64,000 bases of DNA from Paenibacillus wynnii. GTDB lineage: Bacteria > Bacillota > Bacilli > Paenibacillales > Paenibacillaceae. This document shows positions 27,108 to 35,221 of this stretch, one piece after another (the stretch's first letter is position 1; the number at the start of each line of letters is the position of its first letter). The stretch covers positions 1-64,000 of the forward strand of contig NZ_JAUSTK010000011.1 of the NCBI RefSeq assembly GCF_030812855.1. Direction: 5' to 3'. The notes beneath the pieces are model-generated. The model was not told where the DNA came from and did no database searches. It was given only the letters and a program-made list of their open reading frames with translations. The position numbers were made by a program, and so were the translations under genes.

Positions 27108-27451
27108 GTGAAGATAAGTAAGAAACAGGAGAATATTATAGTTGGGGTACAAATTGTGATGGATGGCATCTCTTAAAACAAGATAATTTAAGCATAATTC
27201 ATGAAAGAATGCCTCCAGGTACTGAGGAGGCAAGACACTATCATAATCGATCAAGACAATTCTTTTTTATTCTCTTAGGAAAAGCAGTAATAGAAATAAA
27301 TGGATAAATTTACGAAATAAATCAACAAGAAGGTATTGAAGTGCCTCCATTAACACCGCATCAAATTATTAATAAGACAGATAATTCAATAGAGTTTTTA
27401 GTAATATCTCAACCAACTACTACGGGCGACAGAGTTTTAACCAATAGTTAA
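27108..27451 (+). pseudogene. Cupin domain protein, broken
   Basis: Translation of two frames gives a coherent cupin: start GTG 27108 (KISKKQEN), then after a frameshift near 27150 the frame CDGWHLLKQDNLSIIHERMP, HYHNRSRQFFFIL (metal-binding HxH region), and EGIEVPPLTPHQI. An in-frame TAA at 27305-27307 replaces a codon after VIEING. The gene therefore carries one frameshift and one nonsense change. It is followed by attC-like element E2. Confidence 0.75.
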
Positions 27452-27486
27452 GTTAAACCTTCTAGCAATTCGAAGAGGTCAGGAAC

Positions 27487-27637
27487 TCGTCCAACACCGT
27501 ATTCAAGCTTCGGCAAACAGCTGCCTTGGTCCGGACAGAAGTTAGGTGACACATCCGCACCACCCAAACGCATCGCGGCCTATCACTTCGCACATTTAGG
27601 GTGGTGGGACGTCGTGAATACAACAACATTATACGAA
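27487..27637. repeat. attC-like structured element E2
   Basis: About 150 bp, GC-rich. Left end CCAACACCGTATTCAAGC, right end GTCGTGAATACAACAACATT then ATACGA; GTATTCA and TGAATAC pair. Inner stem CACCACCC and GGGTGGTG. It shares CGCACCACC and ACGCATC with E1, and GGTCCGGA with E5. A new gene start follows 38 bp later. Confidence 0.6.
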
Positions 27638-27674
27638 ATCCCGCAATGCTTAATACTTAAAATAGGAGAAAAGA

Positions 27675-27949
27675 ATGATAAACTCTGAAGAATTTATTAG
27701 ACTTCAAAATCTGATAAGGTCACAAATATAAACGACACTAGTTTTCCAAGGTATTGCCTACATCTTTTCAGAGATCAGGAATTTATTGAGTTATTGCTTA
27801 CAGACCGGGTTGAGGACCAAATCATTTTTAGAAAGAACAATCAAATCAAGATGAATATGAATGAATATTATAAGAAGTCTGGCGAGATTCCCTATGTGAA
27901 TCCTGCGTGGCAATTATTATTCAAAAGTTTGGCTCAAAACCAAAACTAG
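27675..27949 (+). pseudogene. Small gene, broken
   Basis: ATG 27675 behind AGGAGAA gives 18 codons (INSEEFIRLQNLIRSQI) to a TAA; a shifted frame then continues plausibly (FPRYCLHLFRDQEFIELLL, MNEYYKKSGEIPYVNPAW) to TAG 27947-27949. This is consistent with a gene of about 90 codons with a frameshift. No family recognised. Confidence 0.5.
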
Positions 27950-28012
27950 TGCTTGGCCGAAAAGACAAGGTGTAAAGGGATCATGTGCGGAGTGGAAGGA
28001 TAGAAGGAGCTA

Positions 28013-28200
28013 CGGACACCAAAGCCCTTATTTGCTTTAAAAAAGTTAAATTTGGAGAATAACGGACTCACCAATGACTCTATTGTCCGTTTTCTTCCTC
28101 ATAAAAGGTCTTTTTGGAAGAAATAGAGGCTTCTGAGTCCGTTCCATACTTCAATTACGGATTATTACTCAAATAGCGGCGATACGGTCCGTTAGAGGCT
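28013..28200. repeat. Genus-type GGACTC/GAGTCCGTT repeat block
   Basis: Alternating half-motifs ACGGACTCA, TGTCCGTT, GAGTCCGTT and CGGTCCGTT in an AT-rich background. The same kind of block is at 51634-51820. I recall such blocks as common in Paenibacillus intergenic DNA. No gene is seen. Confidence 0.5.
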
Positions 28201-28304
28201 AGATCCAAGCTAACCTCATTTTGGCTATACACCCGTTTGGTGCGAAGCCCCATTTTTTCGGCTAAATAGTCAAGCACTGATTTTTGCGGTTGATTCTAAA
28301 GTTT

Positions 28305-28476
28305 TAGGACAAGAATTGAAGATGAACATGAACATGACTTTGAAATATATATGAATCGAACCAATGATACTAAATCAAAGTTATGGTTATTTCAAAGTAT
28401 AAAGGAAATGAATGGAAACAAGAGATGGATTAAAGAATTGAGCAAGCAACTCGAAGAATGCGGGGGCATCTTATAA
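28305..28476 (+). pseudogene. 5'-truncated gene fragment
   Basis: Open frame of about 57 codons without a start: EDEHEHDFEIYMNRTND then KLWLFQSIKEMNGNKRWIKE, ending TAA 28474-28476. It abuts attC-like element E3. No family recognised. Confidence 0.4.
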
Positions 28477-28628
28477 CAACACGCTTCTGACTATTCCGCC
28501 CTCGCTCACCTTAAGACGTTTCGGAGCAGTCGATTCGGCCGGAAACACCCGTACCCCAACCGCATCGCGACGTCACTTCGTCGCTTAAGGTGGTGTGGCG
28601 TCGTGAATACAAGAACGTTATCAGATAG
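28471..28628. repeat. attC-like structured element E3
   Basis: Left end TTATAACAACACGCTTC, right end GTCGTGAATACAAGAACGTT followed by ATCAGA. It contains AACCGCATCGCGACG and an inner stem CTTAAG. The right end matches E2 nearly base for base. Confidence 0.6.
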
Positions 28629-28651
28629 CTAAGCAAGGAAATCATAAATAA

Positions 28652-28756
28652 AATTTTGTTAATGAAGGAAATAAAACAATTCGAATAATTATCACTGAAA
28701 AAGATATTTATGCAAACAGGAATGATAACGTAACTGTTTTTGAAAGAATCTCTTAG
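28652..28756 (+). pseudogene. Short gene fragment
   Basis: About 35 codons of plausible coding sequence (NKTIRIIITEKDIYANRN) without a start, ending TAG. It lies between elements E3 and E4 and probably represents a cassette remnant. Confidence 0.3.
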
Positions 28757-28757
28757 A

Positions 28758-28833
28758 AGTAACATCATCAGCAACATCGTATACACACTTCAGGGCCATT
28801 CCGCCCTTGGACCGCCAGAGAATACAAAAACTA
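28758..28833. repeat. Short attC-like element E4
   Basis: CATCGTATACACACTT and AGAGAATACAAAAAC flank an inner stem AGGGC and GCCCT. It looks like a shortened member of the E2/E3 family (about 70 bp). A gene start follows at 28856. Confidence 0.4.
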
Positions 28834-28855
28834 TAGAAAAAATGAGGAGAGAAGT

Positions 28856-29008
28856 ATGTTTGGATTATTTAAGAGGAAAAAGATTGCATTAGAAGATCAA
28901 ATAAACACTCTTAATGAGCTCGGAATCCGTATAGGTAGTAATATTTCTATTGATTATTTATTAGAAAACTTCGATCGAGAAGAGTATCAGAGATTACATA
29001 ATAAATGA
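28856..29008 (+). CDS. Truncated small protein, immunity-like N-terminus
   Basis: 50 codons: MFGLFKRKKIALEDQINTL then GIRIGSNISIDYLLENFDREEY. I recall this start from larger Bacillales proteins of 180-190 residues found in cassette-type loci; if so, the gene is cut after about residue 45. Its stop overlaps the next start (ATGA). Confidence 0.45.
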   Translation: MFGLFKRKKIALEDQINTLNELGIRIGSNISIDYLLENFDREEYQRLHNK

Positions 29009-29244
29009 ATAATTATGTTACCCAATATAGAATACAGCACCCAATAAGTCATGAACAATATCATTATCCTTGTTCAGAAGTTGGAATTTACATAAACAGG
29101 AAGTATAGTGAGGGTTACGATAAACGAGTTACTTTTAAATCAAATATATTAATGGCTGAAGAGTTATACTTTTATAATAATTGGGCTGGATATAAAGAAA
29201 TATTTATCAAAACCGAAGATGAATATATCTATTTTTGTGAGTAA
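29005..29244 (+). CDS. Hypothetical protein
   Basis: 79 residues starting in the ATGA overlap with the preceding small gene. Acidic and Tyr-rich (CSEVGIYINRKYSEGYDKRV, YIYFCE), soluble. The overlap suggests either coupling or a frameshift splitting one older gene. No family recognised. Element E5 follows. Confidence 0.4.
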   Translation: MNNYVTQYRIQHPISHEQYHYPCSEVGIYINRKYSEGYDKRVTFKSNILMAEELYFYNNWAGYKEIFIKTEDEYIYFCE

Positions 29245-29265
29245 CTCAAGAAAGGCAGATCCTTC

Positions 29266-29432
29266 GTCTAACTTCGCATTAACGTTGCAAGCCAGGACAA
29301 GACTGGCTTTTGGTCCGGAAGTGGCATTTCGAGGGAAAATAGTCACCGGACACCTTCAACTGGCTAAGTGGTGGAGCCACCCGGACCTATTAAGACGCTT
29401 GAACGAACGTCGTGAATCAGAAACCTTATAAG
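29266..29432. repeat. attC-like structured element E5
   Basis: Left end GTCTAACTTCGCATTAACG (RYYYAAC-type core), right end AACGTCGTGAATCAGAAACC followed by TTATAAGA. Interior pairs include AAGCCAG and CTGGCTT, and GTGGCA/GGTCCGG and CCGGACC. Highly structured single strand expected. A gene starts 37 bp later. Confidence 0.6.
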
Positions 29433-29469
29433 AAATATGGCGAGACATTTCAAAACTTAAAGGAGCAAT

Positions 29470-30018
29470 ATGAGGATTATTGGACTAGTAAGACATTTTA
29501 AAGTCGTTCAATCTAAACCCCAAAAACCATGGATGACTTCGGACGAGTTTGACAGATGGATCATTCTATACGACCAGTGTGAAATATATAAGGATCGGCT
29601 CGATCTCAGTGAATACAATTGGGATCTTTGTTTTTCAAGTGATCTGTCTAGAGCTATTGAAACTGCGAAGACAATTTATCTAAAAGATATTATACACACG
29701 GATTCCTTAAGAGAGATAACAATTCGATCAGTATTCAGAACTCAGTTAAAATTACATTACAACATTTGGACTTTATTAGGACGAATTGCTTGGTTAGTTT
29801 CACATCGTTCACAAATAGAAGGGAAGCAAGAAACCCTTAAAAGAATTCGGAAATTTGTAGAACAGTTAGAGATTCTGGAAAAACCAAATTTACTAATAGT
29901 CAGCCATGGAGCACTAATGTTTTATTTAAGAAAAGAATTAATTAAACGGGGCTATAAAGGGAAGTCATTTATCAAAGCCAAGAATGGAATGTTATATACT
30001 TATGAAAGACTATTATGA
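29470..30018 (+). CDS. Histidine phosphatase family protein
   Basis: 182 residues. Phosphoglycerate mutase-like fold with GLVRHFKV near the N-terminus (RHF in place of the usual RHG), FSSDLSRAIETAKTI, and the second catalytic His in IVSHGALMFYLR. Function as a small-molecule phosphatase is likely; substrate unknown. SD AAAGGAG precedes the ATG. AT-rich, and placed directly behind attC-like element E5 like a cassette gene. Confidence 0.72.
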   Translation: MRIIGLVRHFKVVQSKPQKPWMTSDEFDRWIILYDQCEIYKDRLDLSEYNWDLCFSSDLSRAIETAKTIYLKDIIHTDSLREITIRSVFRTQLKLHYNIWTLLGRIAWLVSHRSQIEGKQETLKRIRKFVEQLEILEKPNLLIVSHGALMFYLRKELIKRGYKGKSFIKAKNGMLYTYERLL

Positions 30019-30054
30019 TTGTTATTTCCAACAGGCGTAAGGGGGAATCTCTAA

Positions 30055-30261
30055 ATGATTACGCTCAGAAAAATTACGTTAGAAAACCGGCGTACGATAT
30101 TTAATCTCGAAGTTTCTGAGGACCAACGCCGCTTCGTTGCATCTAATTTGTCAAGTGTGGCTTCGTGTTATGTCCTTGCTACAAATGGAGGACATCCATT
30201 TCCCTTTGCCATTTATGCAGACTGGCATGACAAGCGTGACAAGCGGAACTCTCGATCCTAG
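30055..30261 (+). pseudogene. GNAT acetyltransferase, 3'-truncated
   Basis: The first 55 residues (MITLRKITLENRRTIFNLEV to FPFAIYAD) match the N-terminus of spermidine acetyltransferase-like GNAT proteins; the frame then runs into unrelated sequence and stops after 68 codons, without the acetyl-CoA motif. The break at about 30225 coincides with a change to more GC-rich DNA that continues through the sigma factor gene. Confidence 0.6.
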
Positions 30262-30294
30262 GCTCGCGCGACCGCGTCAATTGCCAAAAACAAG

Positions 30295-30323
30295 TTGTTT
30301 TTATTTCACTGTGCTTCTATTAT
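30295..30323 (+). promoter_or_regulatory. Sigma-A-type promoter of the ECF sigma gene
   Basis: TTGTTT (30295-30300), 17 bases, TATTAT (30318-30323), 63 bp before the start codon. Confidence 0.55.
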
Positions 30324-30385
30324 GGTAGGATATGAATGGTTCCATCCGCAGTTTTTAACGTGAAGAACAGGGGGAGAAGCTGGGA

Positions 30386-32056
30386 ATGATAGAGGGCAGT
30401 CCATTACATAAACTGTCAGACGATGCATTAGTGACGCAAGCTCGAACCGGACAGAACGGAGCGTTCAACGAGCTGGTGCTGCGGCATCGGAAGAAGGCGC
30501 TGAATTGGGCGGGAAAAATAACGAATGACGCTCATCTGGCCGAAGACGTCGTGCAGGAGGCGTTGATTAACGCTTTTATGCAGCTGGATTCGCTGGAGCA
30601 TATCGACCGTTTTGTGCCTTGGTTTCAACGGATTATTCGCAACCAAGCGCTTATGCTTGTCAGACGCGGCGGACCATATGCGAAGGAGCGGCCATTCTCG
30701 GCTTTTACGCGAGCATCGGATGCCAGCGAGACAGGGACGGACGATCCAATCGAGCTGATCCTGAATCAATTGGCGCGGAACTCCGAACAAATTCAACAAG
30801 CTGATCAGGATCCCTTTCAAGCAGCGGTCAGGCAGGAAACGTCCGCTATGATTCTCAGCCTGCTTTATAACCTGAACCCTAAAGAAAGAGAAGTGTTCGA
30901 GGCTCATTTCTTCAATCACTATTCAACTCATGAAATCGCAGCAATGTGCAAGATATCCTCCACAAACGTATATACCACCTTATCAAGGTCCAGACGCAAG
31001 CTTCAGAATAAACATTTTCAATCAAATTTGACGAGATACTTGAGTGAACGCGCCAAAAAAAATACAGCAGTAAACAAACACCTCGGCGATCGTGGCATTT
31101 ACTTCGGAGAAGTATGGGACACGTTCGCTCTTAGCGTTATACACGCTGTTCAATATACGGAGAAAAATCATTATAGCATGGCGGATATTATGGGATTAAC
31201 CGGTCAAGCCTTCCGCCTGCAAATCCACCGCGATCATCTCGATTTGACGGGACCGACAGCGTACAGCTGGCGGAGCATGTTCAGTAAAGGCTTGCTGAAT
31301 ATGGGATTTGGCGCCAGGACGATCGGAGAAGGGCTGCGAATCCCTCAGACGGATGATCTGGTCCTCGAGGCGTTCTCCTTCGTTCACAACGCGATTGATC
31401 AAGGCATGCCGGTCATTGTATGGGGGGTCGAACAGCCTTTTTTTGCCTTAATCAACGGTTATAATGATGAATCGCGAATCTTTCGGGTTACGGGATTGTT
31501 CGAGTCAACCATATTGCCATACGAGCGGTTCGGACGAGATTGGAGCGCGGATTTGTTTCTTTTATCCTTAGGCAACGCATATGACATCGAGCCGGCGGCT
31601 GCTTTGCGCGGAGCTCTAAGTATCATTATCACGCACTCAGAAGGCCAGGAGCGTACCATAAAGCAGGAATACGTTCAAGGAATTGCAGCATACGACGTGT
31701 GGATAGAGGCTTTGCGGGATAAAGGAATAAATGCTGCAGCCCATGCTTATACGGTTTGGTGCACATCGAACGCTCGTTATTTTGCCGTCCAATTTCTTGA
31801 GGGAATCGCTAAGGAAGCAGCGGTCTACGGGGAATACGGGAAGTTAATCGCCCCGGCAGCTGCAGCAGCCGCACAGTATTATGCAGCAGCAGCCGCTGCG
31901 CTTGCCGATTTGCGAAAGCGATTTCCTTTTCCGGACGGAGGCAATATGGAGATCAATTCACTTAGAAACGAGGGCATAGCGCTGCTCGAGCAGGCTAAAG
32001 CAAGCGAACGGCGCGGACTGGAGCACTTGAAGACGATGCTGAATTTTTTATGTTGA
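30386..32056 (+). CDS. ECF sigma factor fused to a large C-terminal domain
   Basis: 556 residues. Residues 1-200 are an ECF sigma factor: region 2 (FNELVLRHRKKALNWAGKIT, AEDVVQEALINAF, FVPWFQRIIRNQALMLVRR) and region 4 (LNPKEREVFEAHFF, STHEIAAMCKISSTNVYTTL). The remaining ~350 residues are a soluble extra domain: YFGEVWDTFALSVIHAVQYT, YSMADIMGLTGQAFR, PVIVWGVEQPFFALINGYND. This recalls C39-like/BtrH-type putative peptidase or ligand-binding domains. It also has an Ala-rich helical tail. No anti-sigma factor is adjacent, so the C-terminus may be the sensor. Richer in GC than its neighbours; probably acquired with the next gene. Confidence 0.82.
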   Translation: MIEGSPLHKLSDDALVTQARTGQNGAFNELVLRHRKKALNWAGKITNDAHLAEDVVQEALINAFMQLDSLEHIDRFVPWFQRIIRNQALMLVRRGGPYAKERPFSAFTRASDASETGTDDPIELILNQLARNSEQIQQADQDPFQAAVRQETSAMILSLLYNLNPKEREVFEAHFFNHYSTHEIAAMCKISSTNVYTTLSRSRRKLQNKHFQSNLTRYLSERAKKNTAVNKHLGDRGIYFGEVWDTFALSVIHAVQYTEKNHYSMADIMGLTGQAFRLQIHRDHLDLTGPTAYSWRSMFSKGLLNMGFGARTIGEGLRIPQTDDLVLEAFSFVHNAIDQGMPVIVWGVEQPFFALINGYNDESRIFRVTGLFESTILPYERFGRDWSADLFLLSLGNAYDIEPAAALRGALSIIITHSEGQERTIKQEYVQGIAAYDVWIEALRDKGINAAAHAYTVWCTSNARYFAVQFLEGIAKEAAVYGEYGKLIAPAAAAAAQYYAAAAAALADLRKRFPFPDGGNMEINSLRNEGIALLEQAKASERRGLEHLKTMLNFLC

Positions 32057-32143
32057 AAAAAGATTGTAAGACTTATCTCTTCCCCGGCATCTAACTAATT
32101 GGAGGGTGCATAAAAACTATCCATAACAACGGAGGGGAAGTAA

Positions 32144-33313
32144 ATGAACAAACGATTTTTCGGGTCCATTTTGAGTTTGGCGCTGATATGCGTCGGCTGC
32201 AGCGCCAATGTCGAAGAGGAGAGCGGTAGCTCAGCCATATTCCGGGGCGACAATCAAAACACAGGAGTGTATGTAACGAAAGGAGTGCCGAAGCTAACCG
32301 GGGAGAAGTGGCAGCTTAAGCTGGAGAATGATATTCACAGCTCTCCTGTGCTAATGGACGGCACGTTGTATTTTGGAGATGAAGCCGGACAGTTTTACGC
32401 TGTCAATGCCAAGAATGGCAAAATACTCTGGAATGCAGAGTTTGAGGGGAAGATTAGATCAACCGCGGCGGTTTATGAGGATGAGCTTTATTTTACCGAC
32501 AGCACGTCGACCTTATATGCGCTGGAACGTACAACAGGCACGGTGAAATGGTCGCTCGCTATGGATAACCCAATCAGCACGGGGGAGTTTACGGATGAGT
32601 GGGACTATTATATCGGCTCGCCGGCTGTAGAGCAGGATGTCATTTATGTAGGCGGTGAGGGCCCTTCCTTCTACGCGGTTAACCGGAAGGACGGAAAGAT
32701 CGGTTGGACCTACAAAACAGGAGCGTTTGTCCACGGCAAGGCGGCGCTGGCGGAAGGGAATGTTTTTATTGCTGATATGTCGGGGCAAGTTGTTGCTCTT
32801 GATCAGTTGACAGGCGAGAGAAAGTGGAGTACAAAAAATAGACAGGTGCAATCCAGTCTCGCCTATAAAGACGGCGTCTTGTACTACGGCTCTCGCGATA
32901 CGAATGTCTACGCCATCGATGCCAAGACCGGCGAGCAACTATGGAATTATATGTCGCCTGGGGGTTCCTGGGTCGTGTCTTCAGCCTCGGTCAACGATAA
33001 ATATGTTGCAATCGGCTCGTCAGACTCTTTCAGGATTCATGTATTCGAACGTCAGTCAGGGGAGCACAGCTTCGACTTCTATGCAGATAGCAGAGTGTTC
33101 TCTTCTCCTGCAATCGTCGATAATGTCCTGTATTTCGGAACCGCTCATACGAATTGGAAAAACAGGGACGCATTCTATGCCGTGGATTTAGAAACGCAGA
33201 AAGAGCTTTGGCGCTTCGAAGGGACGAAGGCTCCGATTTTGTCTTCGCCTATTGTGGCGGACGGCGTCGTTTATTATGCATCCATGGACGGATATTTGTA
33301 CGCACTGGAATAA
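32144..33313 (+). CDS. PQQ-like beta-propeller lipoprotein
   Basis: 389 residues. Signal peptide with lipobox ICVGC (Cys19). The rest is seven to eight blade-like repeats of the PQQ/BamB type, each ending with the pattern LYALE/FYAVN followed by GKILW or GEQLW. It is a surface-anchored propeller, likely a binding scaffold. It lies 87 bp after the ECF sigma gene with its own SD (GGAGGGG) and similar base composition, so the pair may be one operon or sigma-and-target. Confidence 0.82.
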   Translation: MNKRFFGSILSLALICVGCSANVEEESGSSAIFRGDNQNTGVYVTKGVPKLTGEKWQLKLENDIHSSPVLMDGTLYFGDEAGQFYAVNAKNGKILWNAEFEGKIRSTAAVYEDELYFTDSTSTLYALERTTGTVKWSLAMDNPISTGEFTDEWDYYIGSPAVEQDVIYVGGEGPSFYAVNRKDGKIGWTYKTGAFVHGKAALAEGNVFIADMSGQVVALDQLTGERKWSTKNRQVQSSLAYKDGVLYYGSRDTNVYAIDAKTGEQLWNYMSPGGSWVVSSASVNDKYVAIGSSDSFRIHVFERQSGEHSFDFYADSRVFSSPAIVDNVLYFGTAHTNWKNRDAFYAVDLETQKELWRFEGTKAPILSSPIVADGVVYYASMDGYLYALE

Positions 33314-33337
33314 GATCATTCGAATGAGAAAGAGAAA

Positions 33338-33388
33338 GACCGCTCTGCCTTGGATTATTTATTATCCTTGGGCTCGGCGGTTTTTTGT
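33338..33388 (+). terminator. Probable terminator after the propeller gene
   Basis: GACCGC and GCGGT flank a long loop and are followed by TTTTTTG. Moderate stability. Confidence 0.55.
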
Positions 33389-33551
33389 TGTGCCTAGTCA
33401 GGGGCTGTTGTTGGATTTTGTGAGGCAAATGTTAGCTGTCTCGGTCGTTAACGGAAAAAACTTGAGCGTCATCTAGCAGAGCTAGCGCATCGAGAGAATA
33501 TGTGCAGGGGAAGGGGAGCCGGTGGATCGGCTCCTTTATCCTCTTATATAT

Positions 33552-33785
33552 CTATACTATAAGTTGTTGAACGAGCCTAAACTTGGTTGCAAGATCGCTT
33601 GTATCCTTTGTTGTGATTGTTACGTCACCGAGATCAAAATATACTTCCAAAATCTTTGCGGTTTTTAATATTGTTATAACATAAATATCATTGATAGAGT
33701 GATAAATCCCACAGTTATTATATTTTTCATCGTAGTCTGAGGTAAATAAATTGGGTCGTTTAAGCAACTCGTACATCAGGTTCAA
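33552..33785 (-). CDS. Hypothetical protein, possibly 5'-truncated
   Basis: 77 residues from TTG 33785. The same frame is open about 20 codons further upstream (KNIQERNPNEEDVL) but has no good start, so the 5' end may be lost. The pattern EEDVLNLMYELL, a middle CGIYHSINDIYVITI and an end FRLVQQLIV parallels the broken gene just upstream (33851-34089), so the two are paralogues. Acidic, soluble; family unknown. Confidence 0.45.
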   Translation of the reverse strand: MNLMYELLKRPNLFTSDYDEKYNNCGIYHSINDIYVITILKTAKILEVYFDLGDVTITTKDTSDLATKFRLVQQLIV

Positions 33786-33850
33786 TACATCTTCTTCGTT
33801 TGGGTTCCTTTCTTGAATGTTCTTTTATAGCGAGAACTATAGTTTGGATA

Positions 33851-34089
33851 TTACTGAACGAGATTCTGGACGAGAAAAAACTCAGCGGACAGTTTTTTAA
33901 TATCCTCTATATCTACTGAAATGATGTAGTTATAATAAAAGTATATGGCAGCATTAGCGCATCCGCGGACGAAGTCATAAATTCCATAAACACCAATACA
34001 TCTTCGTGAGTTGGTCGAGATTTAAGGCGTAAATTCAACGTAACTTCCCCTTCGCAGCTGTTGTGGTTAATGATTGAGAAGTAACACAT
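33851..34089 (-). pseudogene. Frameshifted paralogue of the preceding gene
   Basis: Minus-strand frame from ATG 34089: CYFSIINHNSCEGEVTLNL, then THEDVLVFM; after a frameshift near 33985 it continues IYDFVRGCANAAIYF and SVDIEDIKKLSAEFFLVQNL to a stop at 33851. The HEDVLVFM and FFLVQNLVQ parts match EEDVLNLM and FRLVQQLIV of the neighbour. Confidence 0.55.
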
Positions 34090-34508
34090 AGATGTCAGTC
34101 TTCAGGTAACACGCTTGGAGCCGGCAAGCTGTCTCTTGGTACGCACCGAGGGAATACGAGGAAGTTGATTTTAGAGGAAGATATTACACTGATTAAGTGT
34201 TCAAATGCATCCGGCCTACGGTCTTAAGTCATTGAATATTCTTATTTTCCTTGTATATTTTTCACGAACGAGTCAGTTTTGCACTTCAAAGCTGTACATG
34301 TTATTTACGAGCCAGTCTCCGGTTTATTGGGGGATGGCTTGTTTTCGTTTTGATCCAAAGCGACCTGCTTCAGCAGTATTTCCGCTGGAAGTAACTACTG
34401 ATGAGTTTCGTGAATTTTTGCGAAGAATATTGATTTTTATGGATGGAAGAGTGCCTATTTATTACTGAACGGATTGACTTCGTGTAATGAAAAAGATATA
34501 TTTAACAC
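34090..34508. other. Intergenic stretch with a possible gene remnant
   Basis: An open plus-strand frame ends at 34468; its last 45 codons look coding (YWGMACFRFDPKRPASAVFP, EFREFLRRILIFMDG) while the earlier part does not. It is likely a 3' fragment of a lost gene. Nothing else is recognised here. Confidence 0.3.
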
Positions 34509-34509
34509 T

Positions 34510-34525
34510 GTTCAATAGATTGAAC
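34510..34525. promoter_or_regulatory. Palindromic operator of the tetR operon
   Basis: GTTCAAT, AG, ATTGAAC: a perfect 16-bp palindrome 44 bp upstream of the TetR start. Size and position fit an autoregulatory TetR operator. Confidence 0.65.
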
Positions 34526-34568
34526 GATGTTATTTTTCAGACAATACAACCTATAAGGATGATCATAA

Positions 34569-35192
34569 ATGACTAAGGAAATCAGAAAAGAACGTGAAAG
34601 AGAAGAAATGCGGAAGATTATATTGGATGCTGCAGGTCAAATCATTGCAGAGGAGGGTATTGAAAGGCTGTCCATTCGGAAGATTTCCCAAAAAATGGAG
34701 TACTCCGCCGGGATTATTTACCACTATTTTCAAAATAAAAATGACATCATAGAACATCTTCTTCAAAAAGGTTATCAAGATATGGTTTCAGGTATCCGTT
34801 CTGCTCAGGGGGAAGAAATGGGAGGGGATCCAAGCCTCATTCTGAAGCAATCTTTACAGCAATTTATCACGATGGCACTCGAGGAAGGTTCGCAGTACCC
34901 GAATGTGATGTTAAATGATTCCCCTGCGGTATTAAGCCATACCTCCGTATTGTTTAGAGGAGCTGCACAGGAGCGCAAAGCGATTGACATGTTATGTCAC
35001 TGTTTAGGCCAATTTCAGCATATAAAAGAGAAGGATCAGGTATATATAGAATTGACTGCCCAAGTCATTTGGAGCGCAGCATTTGGGTTAATTATACGTT
35101 TGACGGTGGAGAAGGAACTGCCTGTAGAACAGAGAGAAGCATTGATCTCTCATTATCTAGATACGATGCTGGTTATTGCGAATCAATCATAA
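34569..35192 (+). CDS. TetR/AcrR family transcriptional regulator
   Basis: 207 residues. N-terminal HTH (about 12-60): ILDAAGQIIAEEGIERLSIRKISQKM, SAGIIYHYFQNKNDIIEHLL. The C-terminal ligand-binding domain is all-helical. It heads a three-gene operon with a membrane protein and a flavodoxin-like protein and has a 16-bp palindrome upstream, so it probably represses its own operon. Ligand unknown. Confidence 0.88.
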   Translation: MTKEIRKEREREEMRKIILDAAGQIIAEEGIERLSIRKISQKMEYSAGIIYHYFQNKNDIIEHLLQKGYQDMVSGIRSAQGEEMGGDPSLILKQSLQQFITMALEEGSQYPNVMLNDSPAVLSHTSVLFRGAAQERKAIDMLCHCLGQFQHIKEKDQVYIELTAQVIWSAAFGLIIRLTVEKELPVEQREALISHYLDTMLVIANQS

Positions 35193-35221
35193 TAAGTTAA
35201 TTTGCCGATGGGGGGAGCATT

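Noticed and set aside
27450..29440. CRISPR array
   Set aside because: The repeats are about 70-165 bp, diverged and separated by coding remnants of unequal length, not short direct repeats with regular spacers.
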